64,000 bases of DNA from Bacteroidales bacterium. Its GTDB lineage: Bacteria > Bacteroidota > Bacteroidia > Bacteroidales > P3. Under the pieces are notes generated by a model that had not been told where the DNA came from, searched no databases, and saw nothing but the letters and a program-made list of their open reading frames with translations. How positions within the stretch are numbered: position 1 is the first letter of the stretch; the number at the start of each line of letters is the position of its first letter. The stretch lies in NCBI GenBank assembly GCA_016296345.1, contig JAEDJL010000004.1, forward strand, positions 3,664 to 67,663. Direction: 5' to 3'. Positions 34,205 to 42,959 of the stretch are shown piece by piece. A program made the position numbers and the translations under genes.

Positions 34205-35257
34205 ATGAAGAGAGCTTTAATAGTCGTTTGCGGACTTTTATTCATATCTTTCCAAGGGGCAAAAGCCCAGAGTTGCGATTCGGTTTTGCAGAGTGCCATA
34301 AAGTTGATGGACAACCGACAATACCACGATGCACAACGATGTCTTACTTCTGCCATTTCGCAAGGCATGGATTCTCTTGCCCTGCACTACGAGCTGGCTT
34401 GGTGTCATTACTCGATGCAGGACTACAAAAAATGTGTATCCGTCTTGGAACCTTTGCTCAAAAGAGACGATGTGCTTGCCGATGTGTATCAGTTGTTGGG
34501 AAATGCCTACGACGAAACAGGACAGAGCGGCAAGGCGGTAAGCATATATGAGCAGGGATTGAAAAAGTTTGAGAATGCCGGCTGTCTGTATTTGGAACTC
34601 GGCAACATGAAGTACCAAAACGGCGACTACAAGAATGCTCTTTACTACTACGAAAAAGGTATAGAGGCAGACCCTATGTTTGCTTCCAACTACTATCGTG
34701 CAGCTTTGATATTCTTTGCCTCCACCGAGGAAGTGTGGGGTGTGATGTACGGCGAGTTGTTCATGCTTTTGGAGAAAGACAGCGAGCGTTGCAAGTCGAT
34801 GAGCCGAGAATTGTACAAGATATATTCCGAAGAGATTTCTTTCGGACGCTCGGGAGCAGAAGTCGATTTCGATTCTCCCACAATAGTCTATTCAAATTCT
34901 TCTGTAAGACCCAACCTTTTCCCCGAGAGTTTTCGTTCTGCAATGAGAGCTGCGGTAAAGGGTGAACGCATTCTCGATTTGGCTTCGCTCAATCGCATAA
35001 GACAACGTTTTGCAAGAGAGTTTTCTGCCAACAGCAGCAGCTTTGCAAACGTGCTTTCCGACTATCACCAAGAGCTTATCTCACAAGGACATTTCGAGGC
35101 TTACAACTATTGGCTTTTTGGTTACGGCAATCCGAAGCTGACGGCAAGCTGGGTCAATGCAAACAAAACAAAATGGGATTCTTTTCTCGCTTGGTTTGAA
35201 AAGAACCCCATATCAATAAATCCTTCCAACGTGTTTTCTCGCTACACCATGGAATAA
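34205..35257 (+). CDS. Secreted tetratricopeptide repeat protein
   Basis: This 350-residue protein has a signal peptide (MKRALIVVCGLLFISFQGAKAQ) followed by about four TPR-like helix pairs between residues 25 and 180 (ALHYELAWCHYSMQDYKKCVSVL; VYQLLGNAYDETGQSGKAVSIYEQGL; LYLELGNMKYQNGDYKNALYYYEKGI). The C-terminal 170 residues are helical and unfamiliar. TPRs bind proteins, so a periplasmic scaffold is likely; nothing in the context specifies a partner. Confidence 0.82.
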   Translation: MKRALIVVCGLLFISFQGAKAQSCDSVLQSAIKLMDNRQYHDAQRCLTSAISQGMDSLALHYELAWCHYSMQDYKKCVSVLEPLLKRDDVLADVYQLLGNAYDETGQSGKAVSIYEQGLKKFENAGCLYLELGNMKYQNGDYKNALYYYEKGIEADPMFASNYYRAALIFFASTEEVWGVMYGELFMLLEKDSERCKSMSRELYKIYSEEISFGRSGAEVDFDSPTIVYSNSSVRPNLFPESFRSAMRAAVKGERILDLASLNRIRQRFAREFSANSSSFANVLSDYHQELISQGHFEAYNYWLFGYGNPKLTASWVNANKTKWDSFLAWFEKNPISINPSNVFSRYTME

Positions 35258-35260
35258 GCC

Positions 35261-36190
35261 TTACAAACGGACTGCAAATTTTTTCAGACGTTCGTCAAGC
35301 ATATCCGAAGGAATGAAACTCTTTATCGAGTTGATGACGTCGTTCAACAGTCTCTCTCTTACGAAGTCGTCCTTTACCACAATGGATATTTCCCTCACTG
35401 CTATAGGATTTTCTATCGGTCTTATGTTCTTTTGTTGTTCTGCATTGAGCGTAGGTATCTCCAAGGCAGGGATTATGGTACAACCTCCGATTTTATCGAC
35501 CGTGCGAACCAAGGTGGCAATGTTGCCGGCAGAGTAGATACGTTTGCCTTCATTGTTTTCTCCGCAGAAGTTAAAAATCTGCTTTGTCATACAATGTCCT
35601 TCCGAAAGCACCCACAAGTCGTCCAAAGGCAAATCGGAAGCTCTGAGAGAGCTTTTTGAGTAAAGCTCTTTTTGCAAAGGCGACAAATATGCCCAAAAAC
35701 GCTCATAATAGAGAGGTATCTCCAACAAGTGTTCTGCATTCAAAGGAGTGGCAAGCACCGCCATGTCAATCGAAGAAGACCTCAACCCTTCTATGATTTG
35801 GTCTGTCTTCATCTCCTCTATTGACAAATCTACCCCGGGGTGGGAAGCGTAGAAAGCATCAATAAAGTTGGGAACAAAGGAAGAGGCAACCGTCGGAATA
35901 ACTCCCAAACGCAAACGACCGCCAATTCGGTTACGTTTTTCGTTTACAAGTTCTTTGAGGTTGTCTGCCGCAGCCAAGACAATTTTTGCCTGAGAGACAA
36001 CGCACTCTCCCATTGCCGTCAGACGCATCGACTGAGACGAACGGTCAAAAATAGTAATGTCCAATTCTGCTTCCAACTTTTTGAGCATGGCTGAAAGTGT
36101 CGGCTGTGTAATTCCAAAATTCTTTGATGCTTTAAGCATACTGCCTGCCTCGACAATGCCGAGCAGATACTTTAACTGTTGAAGTGTCAT
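35261..36190 (-). CDS. oxyR: Redox-sensing LysR-type regulator OxyR
   Basis: The protein has 309 residues from ATG 36190 (MTLQQLKYLLGIVEAGSMLKASKNFGITQPTLSAMLKKLE), the winged helix-turn-helix. The sensing pair is conserved: Cys200 in SEGHCM and Cys209 in FNFCG, nine residues apart as in E. coli Cys199/Cys208. Peroxide would oxidise these to a disulfide and activate defence genes. It follows yitT by 4 bases and is probably co-transcribed with it. Confidence 0.93.
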   Translation of the reverse strand: MTLQQLKYLLGIVEAGSMLKASKNFGITQPTLSAMLKKLEAELDITIFDRSSQSMRLTAMGECVVSQAKIVLAAADNLKELVNEKRNRIGGRLRLGVIPTVASSFVPNFIDAFYASHPGVDLSIEEMKTDQIIEGLRSSSIDMAVLATPLNAEHLLEIPLYYERFWAYLSPLQKELYSKSSLRASDLPLDDLWVLSEGHCMTKQIFNFCGENNEGKRIYSAGNIATLVRTVDKIGGCTIIPALEIPTLNAEQQKNIRPIENPIAVREISIVVKDDFVRERLLNDVINSIKSFIPSDMLDERLKKFAVRL

Positions 36191-36194
36191 AACT

Positions 36195-37196
36195 CTAATT
36201 TTTTGGCAGAGCCTTAAATCCCCTGCCCAATATTTCACTACTGTCTATTACATTGATGAATGCCTCAGGGTCTATTTTTCTTATGCCCGAACGCAACTTC
36301 ACAAATTCAGAACGAGAAACGGTTGTATATATTATATCACGCTCAACACCTTTGTACATTCCGACACCTTTCATGCAAGTACCGCCTCGGTTCAAATCGT
36401 TGATGATTGCGTCTCTCACTTGGTCATATTTGTTGGTTACGATAAACAAAGTCTTGTATGTCTTCAATCCATCGACAACAATGTCTATTATCTTACCCTC
36501 AATCACAATCAAAAGGATTGAATATGCAGGCAGACGCAAATCAGGAGAAATCAAAAGTGAGGAAAGAGCAATCAAACTATCGACAATGATAACCAAAGTA
36601 CCAAGAGAAATTCCCGTATATTTGTTTATAATCATCGAAACGATGTCGCTGCCTCCCGAAGTTGCACCCGATTTGAATATCATACCAATACCAATTCCGT
36701 ACAACAAACCTGCAAGCAATGTGTTCAACAGATAGTCCGGAATAAACATCTCCGACGTACCCTTTATGGCAAGAGCATCAAACGGAGCTGCTGCCGCATC
36801 GGTTATCAACTCGCCAATGTGAATCAAAGGAGCGTAACCCCATGTTGTTTCCAAAATCCATGTAAAGCCCCAACCCAACACGGTCGAAACTATGGTCTTT
36901 ACACCAAACATAGGTCCCAAGATTATACTTCCGATAATCAAAAGAGGGATTTCCATGCACATCAAATAGGTCGAAATGTTCACCGGCGTCAATGTACTCA
37001 ACACGTTTGCAAGTCCGTAAACTCCTCCGGGAGCAAGGTGATACGGCATGGCAAACATCACGTCTGCCAACACAAAGAGGAATGTGCCGACAAAGATGTA
37101 AGCATAGGACTTAAACCATTGTTTAGAACCGAACTTCTCATCGGTATCTACAAGTTGGCTGAACCAAGCCTTAACTGAGTTTTGTTTTTCTGTCAT
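36195..37196 (-). CDS. YitT family membrane protein
   Basis: This 333-residue protein has an N-terminal cytoplasmic lead and five or six membrane helices of the YitT (DUF161) type (FVGTFLFVLADVMFAMPYHLAPGG; GIGMIFKSGATSGGSDIVSMIINKYTGI). It ends in a soluble DUF2179 domain (KTLFIVTNKYDQVRDAIINDL; RGGTCMKGVGMYKG). Function of the family is not established. On the minus strand TACCTTTG (37239-37232) is a promoter -7 element for the yitT-oxyR unit. Confidence 0.88.
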   Translation of the reverse strand: MTEKQNSVKAWFSQLVDTDEKFGSKQWFKSYAYIFVGTFLFVLADVMFAMPYHLAPGGVYGLANVLSTLTPVNISTYLMCMEIPLLIIGSIILGPMFGVKTIVSTVLGWGFTWILETTWGYAPLIHIGELITDAAAAPFDALAIKGTSEMFIPDYLLNTLLAGLLYGIGIGMIFKSGATSGGSDIVSMIINKYTGISLGTLVIIVDSLIALSSLLISPDLRLPAYSILLIVIEGKIIDIVVDGLKTYKTLFIVTNKYDQVRDAIINDLNRGGTCMKGVGMYKGVERDIIYTTVSRSEFVKLRSGIRKIDPEAFINVIDSSEILGRGFKALPKN

Positions 37197-37261
37197 AAAT
37201 ATGTGTTTGTTTTGATTAAAAAATTAAGCTGCAAAGGTACAACTTTTTCTCAACTTACGCT

Positions 37262-37365
37262 CAAAAAAGGCGATTTGTAATCCACGATTTCCATTCGGCG
37301 TTTCACTCTTGTCAAAATGGCGTTTCAATTTTGTAAAACGCCATTTTGCCGTGGCAAAACGCCCG
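37262..37365. repeat. Palindromic repeat array B
   Basis: Units near 37262 (divergent), 37292, 37312, 37334 and 37355, the last four spaced 20-22 bases. Cores include AAAATGGCGTTTC and AAAACGCCATTTT, the same motif as array A with compensating changes on both arms. It lies between divergent yitT and the TolC-type gene. The remainder of 37197-37579 holds only promoter sequence. Confidence 0.75.
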
Positions 37366-37579
37366 ATTATTTTAACCAATGTAACACTTTACAAATCAGT
37401 ATATAACACTAACTATAAAGAAAACCCTTTCAAACAAAGCAAGGTCGAGATTGTTGTTCTCTTCTCCCGATATGCAGACTGTGAAAGGCAATCAAAAAAA
37501 AATTGTCGGGGCAAAACAATAATTGCAAAGTGGCTTACGATATAGTGCAAAATCTATGAAAAACAGAAAATTTGTCATT

Positions 37580-39079
37580 ATGAGAAAAAAGATATTTGAA
37601 GTGTTGCTTCTGATTGCGGGATTGCATTCTTCAATGTTGGTGTCGGCACAAAATATGCTCGATTTGGATAGTTGCAGGAGCATGGCAATGAGGCACAACA
37701 AATCTTTGGCAATATCCGACGAGAAGTTGCAACAAGCTCAGCAGGCAAGGAAAGCTGCATTTACGCAGTTCTTGCCCAATTTCAACGCAAGCGGTGCTTA
37801 TTTGTACAATTCGCGAAACATTTCTCTTCTTAGCGAAGATGCCCTTTTGCCCGTCGGCACAAAGGCTGCGGACGGTTCTTTCACCCTTAGGTTGGATCAG
37901 ATGGTTACAGCCGACTTTCCCGATGGTAACGGAGGCGTAATCACACTTCCTGTCGATGCAAACGGCAATCCTTTCAACCCTTTGACCAATCCCGAAAGGG
38001 TTCAGCCGAAAGACTATGCCATTTTGCCAAAGGAAGCAATGGAGTTTGACATAGAGAATACCTTTGTTGCCGGCATAGGTTTCACTCAGCCCGTATTCAT
38101 GGGCGGAAAGATTTTGGAGCTTTACCGCATTGCCTCTTTGGGAGAGCAACTTGCCGCCTTGGGATACGAAAACTCCAAAATCAATCTGTTGATTCAGGTC
38201 GATGAAGCCTATTGGAGAGTGGTCTCTCTTCAAGCAAAGCAAAAACTTGCTCTCGAATACAGAGCCTTGTTGCAGACAACAAGCGAAAATGTTGCCGCAT
38301 TGTTTGAGCAGGGCTTTGCAACAAAAGCAGATGTGTTGAAAGTAAAAGTAAAACTCAACGAAGCCGAAATGACACTCACCAAGGCAGAGAATGGTTTGAA
38401 GCTCGCAAAGATGATGTTGAACCAGATTTGCGGAATGCCTCTCGATACCGACTACGAGCTTTCGGAGGTTGCAAAGAGCGATTTGAGCGAAATAAGTCTT
38501 GAAGACAACATCGGGAAAATGACCTTGATGCGTCCCGAAGCCAAAATGTTGGATTTGAAAGTTGCCTTGGCAGAAAGCGAAGTCAGAATAGCACGCTCGC
38601 GATTTATGCCCAACATTGTGGCAAGCGGGAACTACTTGCTGTCCAATCCCAACGTGTTTAACGGATTTGAAAACAAGTTTGACGGATTTTTCTCGGTGGG
38701 TGTGGGTGTTACAATCCCGATTTTCCACTGGGGAGAGAGGGTAAACACACTCTCGGTGGCAAAGCACGCCCGCAACATTGCAAAAATGGAACGTGAAGAG
38801 GCACTCGAAAAACTTGAATTGCAGGCAAACATGATGCAGTTTAAGCGAAACGAAGCCTTCAAGCAAGAAATACTCACACAAAACAACCTCGAAAATGCAC
38901 AAGAGAACCTTTCGCACGCACAACTCTCGTTTGAAGAAGGCATCATTTCTGCTTCCGACCTCATGGAAGCACAAACCGCATGGGTGAGTGCAAAAAGCGA
39001 CAACATAGATGCACAAATCAACACCATGCTCTCGAAGCTATATTTGGAACAATCATTGGGAAAAATCAAAGTACAGTAA
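37580..39079 (+). CDS. TolC-family outer membrane efflux protein
   Basis: The protein has 499 residues from ATG 37580 (MRKKIFEVLLLIAGLHSSMLVSAQ, signal peptide); ATGs at 37523 and 37556 would lengthen the N-terminus. The two long alpha-hairpin halves typical of TolC are visible (LDLDSCRSMAMRHNKSLAISDEKLQQAQQARKAAF; ENAQENLSHAQLSFEEGIISASDLMEAQTAWVSAK). It would form the outer-membrane channel for the HlyD/permease exporter encoded directly downstream. Confidence 0.92.
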   Translation: MRKKIFEVLLLIAGLHSSMLVSAQNMLDLDSCRSMAMRHNKSLAISDEKLQQAQQARKAAFTQFLPNFNASGAYLYNSRNISLLSEDALLPVGTKAADGSFTLRLDQMVTADFPDGNGGVITLPVDANGNPFNPLTNPERVQPKDYAILPKEAMEFDIENTFVAGIGFTQPVFMGGKILELYRIASLGEQLAALGYENSKINLLIQVDEAYWRVVSLQAKQKLALEYRALLQTTSENVAALFEQGFATKADVLKVKVKLNEAEMTLTKAENGLKLAKMMLNQICGMPLDTDYELSEVAKSDLSEISLEDNIGKMTLMRPEAKMLDLKVALAESEVRIARSRFMPNIVASGNYLLSNPNVFNGFENKFDGFFSVGVGVTIPIFHWGERVNTLSVAKHARNIAKMEREEALEKLELQANMMQFKRNEAFKQEILTQNNLENAQENLSHAQLSFEEGIISASDLMEAQTAWVSAKSDNIDAQINTMLSKLYLEQSLGKIKVQ

Positions 39080-39092
39080 CATATAGAAAGAT

Positions 39093-40094
39093 ATGAAGAA
39101 ACAAGAAAGCAAGACATTGGTAATGTCGTTCGTTATTTTGATTTCGGTAATTGCCGTAATCGGTCTTATAGGATATTTTATTCTCACTCCCGACGATGTA
39201 ATCATTCAAGGAGAAGTTGAAGCCACCGAAGTGAGATTGTCGGGCAAGCTCCCGGGCAGAGTTTTGGAGCTTAGGGCAAGAGAAGGCATGAAGGTAAAGA
39301 AGGGAGACACCCTCATACTTATCGATTCTCCCGAGATAAGTGCCAAAATCATGCAGGCAGAAGCAGCAGAAAGTGCAGCCAAAGCCGTAAGTCTCAAAGC
39401 TCAAAACGGAACTCGCCAAGAGACCATAACAGCTGCCGCAGAGCAGTACGAAATGGCTCAAACGGCTGCCGACTTTGCAAAAAAGAGCTACGAGAGAACA
39501 AAGAACCTTTACGAGAAAGGAGTTATTGCCGCTCAGAAGTTTGACGAGGTCGAAACACAATACAAAGCCGCTCAGGCACAGGCAAGAGCTGCCAAAAGCC
39601 AATACGAAATGGCTTTGAACGGGGCGCAAAAGGAAGACAAGCTTGCCGCATACGCCCAAGTACAAAGAGCCAAAGGGGCGCTTGAAGAGGCAAGTTCATA
39701 CCTTAGCGAGACCAAGTTGGTTGCCCCAATCAGCGGAGAAATTTCCGAAATCTTCCCTAAGGAAGGCGAATTGGTCGGAAGCGGAAGCCCTCTTATGAAC
39801 ATAGTGGATTTGAACGACATCTGGGTTACCTTCAACGTCAGAGAAAACTTCCTTTCCAAGATAAAAGTCGGACAAGAGTTGAAAGCAAAAGTGCCGGCAC
39901 TCGGAGACAAGGAGATAACTCTCAAAGTAACCTACATCAAAGCCTTAGGCTCGTACGCAACTTGGAAAGCCACCAAGCTGACAGACGAATATGACACCAA
40001 GACATTTGAAGTCAGAGCCGTACCTGTTGAAAAGGTAAGCGATTTTCGCCCGGGAATGAGTGTTATTATCAACTATTCAAAACTCAAAAAGTAG
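39093..40094 (+). CDS. HlyD-family periplasmic adaptor
   Basis: This 333-residue protein has one N-terminal membrane anchor (LVMSFVILISVIAVIGLIGYFIL). It then has a split lipoyl domain (GEVEATEVRLSGKLPGRVLELRAREGMKVKKGDTLILID and KLVAPISGEISEIFPKEGELVGSGSPLMNIVD) flanking a long coiled coil, and a beta-barrel region. It links the inner-membrane permeases to the TolC-type channel. It lies 13 bases after that gene. Confidence 0.93.
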   Translation: MKKQESKTLVMSFVILISVIAVIGLIGYFILTPDDVIIQGEVEATEVRLSGKLPGRVLELRAREGMKVKKGDTLILIDSPEISAKIMQAEAAESAAKAVSLKAQNGTRQETITAAAEQYEMAQTAADFAKKSYERTKNLYEKGVIAAQKFDEVETQYKAAQAQARAAKSQYEMALNGAQKEDKLAAYAQVQRAKGALEEASSYLSETKLVAPISGEISEIFPKEGELVGSGSPLMNIVDLNDIWVTFNVRENFLSKIKVGQELKAKVPALGDKEITLKVTYIKALGSYATWKATKLTDEYDTKTFEVRAVPVEKVSDFRPGMSVIINYSKLKK

Positions 40095-40110
40095 AAAAGG
40101 AGACGCAAAA

Positions 40111-41274
40111 ATGAAAGGTGTTGTCAGGGTTTTGAAGAGAGAACTGCGGAGAATGGTTTCTCAGCCGATTTATTTGGTGATGACGATTATCATACCTTTG
40201 ATTGTCGTTCTTTTCTTCGCAACTTTCTTGAACAAAGGTGTGCCGTCGCAGATGCCGATTGCCGTAATCGATTTTGACAACAGCTCTTCGTCAAGGCAGA
40301 TTGTCAGAACAATATCCTCGGGTCAGTTTTGCAAAGTCAAATACAAGCTCTCCTCATACGAGATTGCACAATCGAGAATGCAAAGCGGCGACATCTATGC
40401 CTTTGTCATCATTCCGCGAAACTTTCAGCAAGATGTGATAAACGGCAATCAGCCAGAGGTGGTCTTTTGCACCGAATATGTCCACTACCTTGCAGGTTCG
40501 TTGATAATGAGAGAGCTGACAACCACACTCAGCACCCTGTCGGCAGGAGTTAATTTGAAGTTACGTCTTGCCAAAGGCGAAGATGAAACCCAAGCCCTTG
40601 CCCAAATCCAACCGATAAAAACCGATGTTCACATTATCGGCAACCCGACTTTGAACTATTCTTACTACCTTTCCTCAATCATAATGCCCGGAATAATCTT
40701 TCTTATGTGCCTTATCTGCACCATTTACGCCATAGGAAGCGAATTGAAGCAGGCAAGCTCGAGGCGATGGTTGGTTTTGGCAGATAGAAGCATGGCAAAG
40801 GCTCTTTGCGGCAAGCTGTTGCCCTATACCATAGTCTTTTCGCTCATGGAAATCTTCACTCGGATTGTATTGGAAAAGTATTTGGGATTTCCGGTTCACG
40901 GTTCAAACATCTTGCTCTACCTTTGCAGCGTTCTGACCATTGTTGCATATCAGGCAGTAGGCATTTTCATTGCAGGCTGTCTGCCGGTGATGAGGACAGC
41001 TCTGTCAATCGGAGCATTCTATGGAGTGTTGGGCTTTACGCTTGCAGGATTCACCTATCCGCAATTTGCAATGCTGCCTGCCGTTCGACCATACACTTTC
41101 CTATATCCTCTGACGCAATACTACAATATGTATTCTGCCGTTCAAATCAACTCTCTTGGTATCACAGAAGCATGGCTTCCGCTTGTCATTCTTCTATTGT
41201 TTAATATTTTGCCTCTATTCATTCTTCCAAGATTGAAAAAGGCTGCCGTAAGATTGGATTTCTCAAAGGATTGA
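40111..41274 (+). CDS. ABC-2 type permease, first of two
   Basis: The protein has 387 residues from ATG 40111, preceded by an AGGAGA ribosome site. An N-terminal helix (PIYLVMTIIIPLIVVLFFATF) is followed by a large periplasmic loop (residues 45-190, MPIAVIDFDNSSSSRQIVRTI) and five C-terminal helices including YYLSSIIMPGIIFLMCLICTIYAIG. This is the YhhJ/YbhR layout. The gene overlaps the next permease by an ATGA junction. No ATP-binding protein gene is present in the operon. Confidence 0.88.
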   Translation: MKGVVRVLKRELRRMVSQPIYLVMTIIIPLIVVLFFATFLNKGVPSQMPIAVIDFDNSSSSRQIVRTISSGQFCKVKYKLSSYEIAQSRMQSGDIYAFVIIPRNFQQDVINGNQPEVVFCTEYVHYLAGSLIMRELTTTLSTLSAGVNLKLRLAKGEDETQALAQIQPIKTDVHIIGNPTLNYSYYLSSIIMPGIIFLMCLICTIYAIGSELKQASSRRWLVLADRSMAKALCGKLLPYTIVFSLMEIFTRIVLEKYLGFPVHGSNILLYLCSVLTIVAYQAVGIFIAGCLPVMRTALSIGAFYGVLGFTLAGFTYPQFAMLPAVRPYTFLYPLTQYYNMYSAVQINSLGITEAWLPLVILLLFNILPLFILPRLKKAAVRLDFSKD

Positions 41275-42482
41275 AGATGAAAACAAATATACAAGAAAAG
41301 CTGCGGGCAAACAAAGAAGCATGGATAGATATGCTTCACATTCTGAGAAGAGAACTATACACCATTTTCACCGACAAAGGTGTGCTGATAGTCTTCTTTG
41401 TTGCCTGCTTGGTCTATCCGATGGCTTGCGGATATATCTACAACCACGAAATGATGACGGATATGCCCGTTGCGGTTGTCGATAAATCAAATACCGCTCT
41501 TAGCAGAGAGTATATCCGCAGAGTAGATGCAACACCCGAAGTCAAGATTGCGAGAACTTGCGAAAGTTTGCAGGAGGCTCAAAACCTGCAAAAGCACTCC
41601 CAAGTACACGGAATTATCTACATACCCGAAGATTTCAGCACCTCAATCAACACCGGAAGGCAAACCACGGTAAGCATCTATGCCGATGTTACATCTTTCT
41701 TTTGGTATAGAAACCTTGCTCTTGCAAGTTCGTCGGTTTCTTTGACAATGGGAGGAGAGATACAAGCCAAAAACCGCATTGCCAAAGGCGAAATGTACGA
41801 CCAAGCCGTCAGTTCGGTTCAGCCTTTCAAGCCTACGCAACACGTTTTGTACAATCCCGGAGGCTATCCTTCCTTTATCTTGCCGATAGTCCTCATCTTG
41901 GTGCTTCAACAAACCCTTCTCATCGGAATAGGAATGATGACCGGAAAAGCTGCCGAGACGAACAAACTACATATAATGATACCCGAGAACGCCCATTACC
42001 GAGGATTGTTGAGAATAATCTTCGGAAGAGCCTTGGCATTGTTCATTACATACATTCCGATAGTCATTTATATGCTCATAATCGTGCCGAAGTTTTTCAA
42101 TCTTCCGCAGTTGGCAGACAGTTCGTTTGAAGTATTGTGGTTCATCACCCCTTTCTTGTTTGCGGTAATCCTTATGGGCATGACAATCGGCACATTCTTC
42201 AAAAACAAAGAAGATTCCATACCTTTTTTCATCTTCATGTCAGTACCTATGTTGCTATTGACAGGACTTTCATGGCCAAGGGAGGCAATACCTGCCGCAT
42301 GGGAGGCAGTATCTCACCTCTTCCCTTCAACCGATGCGGCAAATGCCTTTGCAAGACTTAACTCCATGGGCAGCAGCATGGCAGAAATATCTTCCGAACA
42401 CCTTTGGCTGTGGATACTTGCAGGCTTTTACTTCCTGACAACCTACTTTGCCTACCAACGAAAACTCAAAAAAGCCCGCTAA
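41271..42482 (+). CDS. ABC-2 type permease, second of two
   Basis: This 403-residue paralogue of the preceding permease has the same order: an N-terminal helix (GVLIVFFVACLVYPMACGYIY), a periplasmic loop starting MPVAVVDKSNTALSREYIRRV, and helices such as GGYPSFILPIVLILVLQQTLLIGIG. The two probably form a heterodimer. The closing gene of the operon; array C and tRNA-His follow. Confidence 0.88.
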   Translation: MKMKTNIQEKLRANKEAWIDMLHILRRELYTIFTDKGVLIVFFVACLVYPMACGYIYNHEMMTDMPVAVVDKSNTALSREYIRRVDATPEVKIARTCESLQEAQNLQKHSQVHGIIYIPEDFSTSINTGRQTTVSIYADVTSFFWYRNLALASSSVSLTMGGEIQAKNRIAKGEMYDQAVSSVQPFKPTQHVLYNPGGYPSFILPIVLILVLQQTLLIGIGMMTGKAAETNKLHIMIPENAHYRGLLRIIFGRALALFITYIPIVIYMLIIVPKFFNLPQLADSSFEVLWFITPFLFAVILMGMTIGTFFKNKEDSIPFFIFMSVPMLLLTGLSWPREAIPAAWEAVSHLFPSTDAANAFARLNSMGSSMAEISSEHLWLWILAGFYFLTTYFAYQRKLKKAR

Positions 42483-42541
42483 GTCTGCTTTTGCATTAAG
42501 CAATGCTTATCAACTAACAATCAGACGATTATATAGCTATT

Positions 42542-42620
42542 TCAAAACGGCGTTTGAGTAGAATAAATCGGCGTTTTATTGGAGCGAAACGCCGATTTAT
42601 TTTGGTGAAAGGGCGTTTTG
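42542..42620. repeat. Palindromic repeat array C, four units of about 22 bases
   Basis: Units start near 42542, 42564, 42585 and 42607. Cores are AAAACGGCGTTT, AAATCGGCGTTTT, GAAACGCCGATTT and GAAAGGGCGTTTT. The second and third are inverse forms of each other. It lies between the exporter operon and the tRNA-His promoter. Confidence 0.8.
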
Positions 42621-42698
42621 TCCGGGGTCGTTTGAGGGAGGTTTCAAATTGAGATTTGGAGTGGTTGTGGTCAATTTTTCAAAAAAAGTGGCAAAATG

Positions 42699-42730
42699 TT
42701 TTGTCATTTTGTCAAAAGGTTGTACCTTTG
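42699..42730 (+). promoter_or_regulatory. Promoter of tRNA-His
   Basis: TTTTG at 42699-42703, 19 bases, TACCTTTG at 42723-42730; the tRNA starts 17 bases later. Confidence 0.75.
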
Positions 42731-42747
42731 CACTCGCAAAAAATCAC

Positions 42748-42822
42748 GGTGTTCGTAGTTCAGTTGGTTAGAATATCAGATTGTGGTCCTGAGGGTCGTG
42801 GGTTCAAATCCCACCGGACACC
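42748..42822 (+). tRNA. tRNA-His (GTG anticodon)
   Basis: An eight-pair acceptor stem GGTGTTCG/CGGACACC includes the extra G-1:C73 pair specific to tRNA-His. The D arm (GTTCAGTTGGTTAGAAT), the anticodon loop TTGTGGT with GTG, and the T arm GTGGGTTCAAATCCCAC are all complete. The 3' CCA is not encoded. Confidence 0.95.
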
Positions 42823-42835
42823 CGACGCTTTGTAA

Positions 42836-42869
42836 GGCTTCACTTTTCAAAAAGTGAAGCCTTTTTTTT
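42836..42869 (+). terminator. Terminator after tRNA-His
   Basis: GGCTTCACTTTT (42836-42847) pairs with AAAAGTGAAGCC (42850-42861) around a very small loop and is followed by eight T. Confidence 0.9.
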
Positions 42870-42959
42870 GTGTTTCCACAAATTTTGTGTTACTTTGCAG
42901 TTTCTTTTTGCGAAGATTTTTGAGATTGAAATAATTGAAAATAAAACAGATTTGAAGAG

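Noticed and set aside
37631..39016. Minus-strand open frame of 461 codons across the TolC-type gene
   Set aside because: The sense strand encodes a full TolC-family protein; the antisense product has shadow-type composition (rich in Cys, His and Phe).
42748..42822. Possible integration site at tRNA-His
   Set aside because: No integrase gene, no repeated tRNA 3' end and no mobile genes are seen near it.
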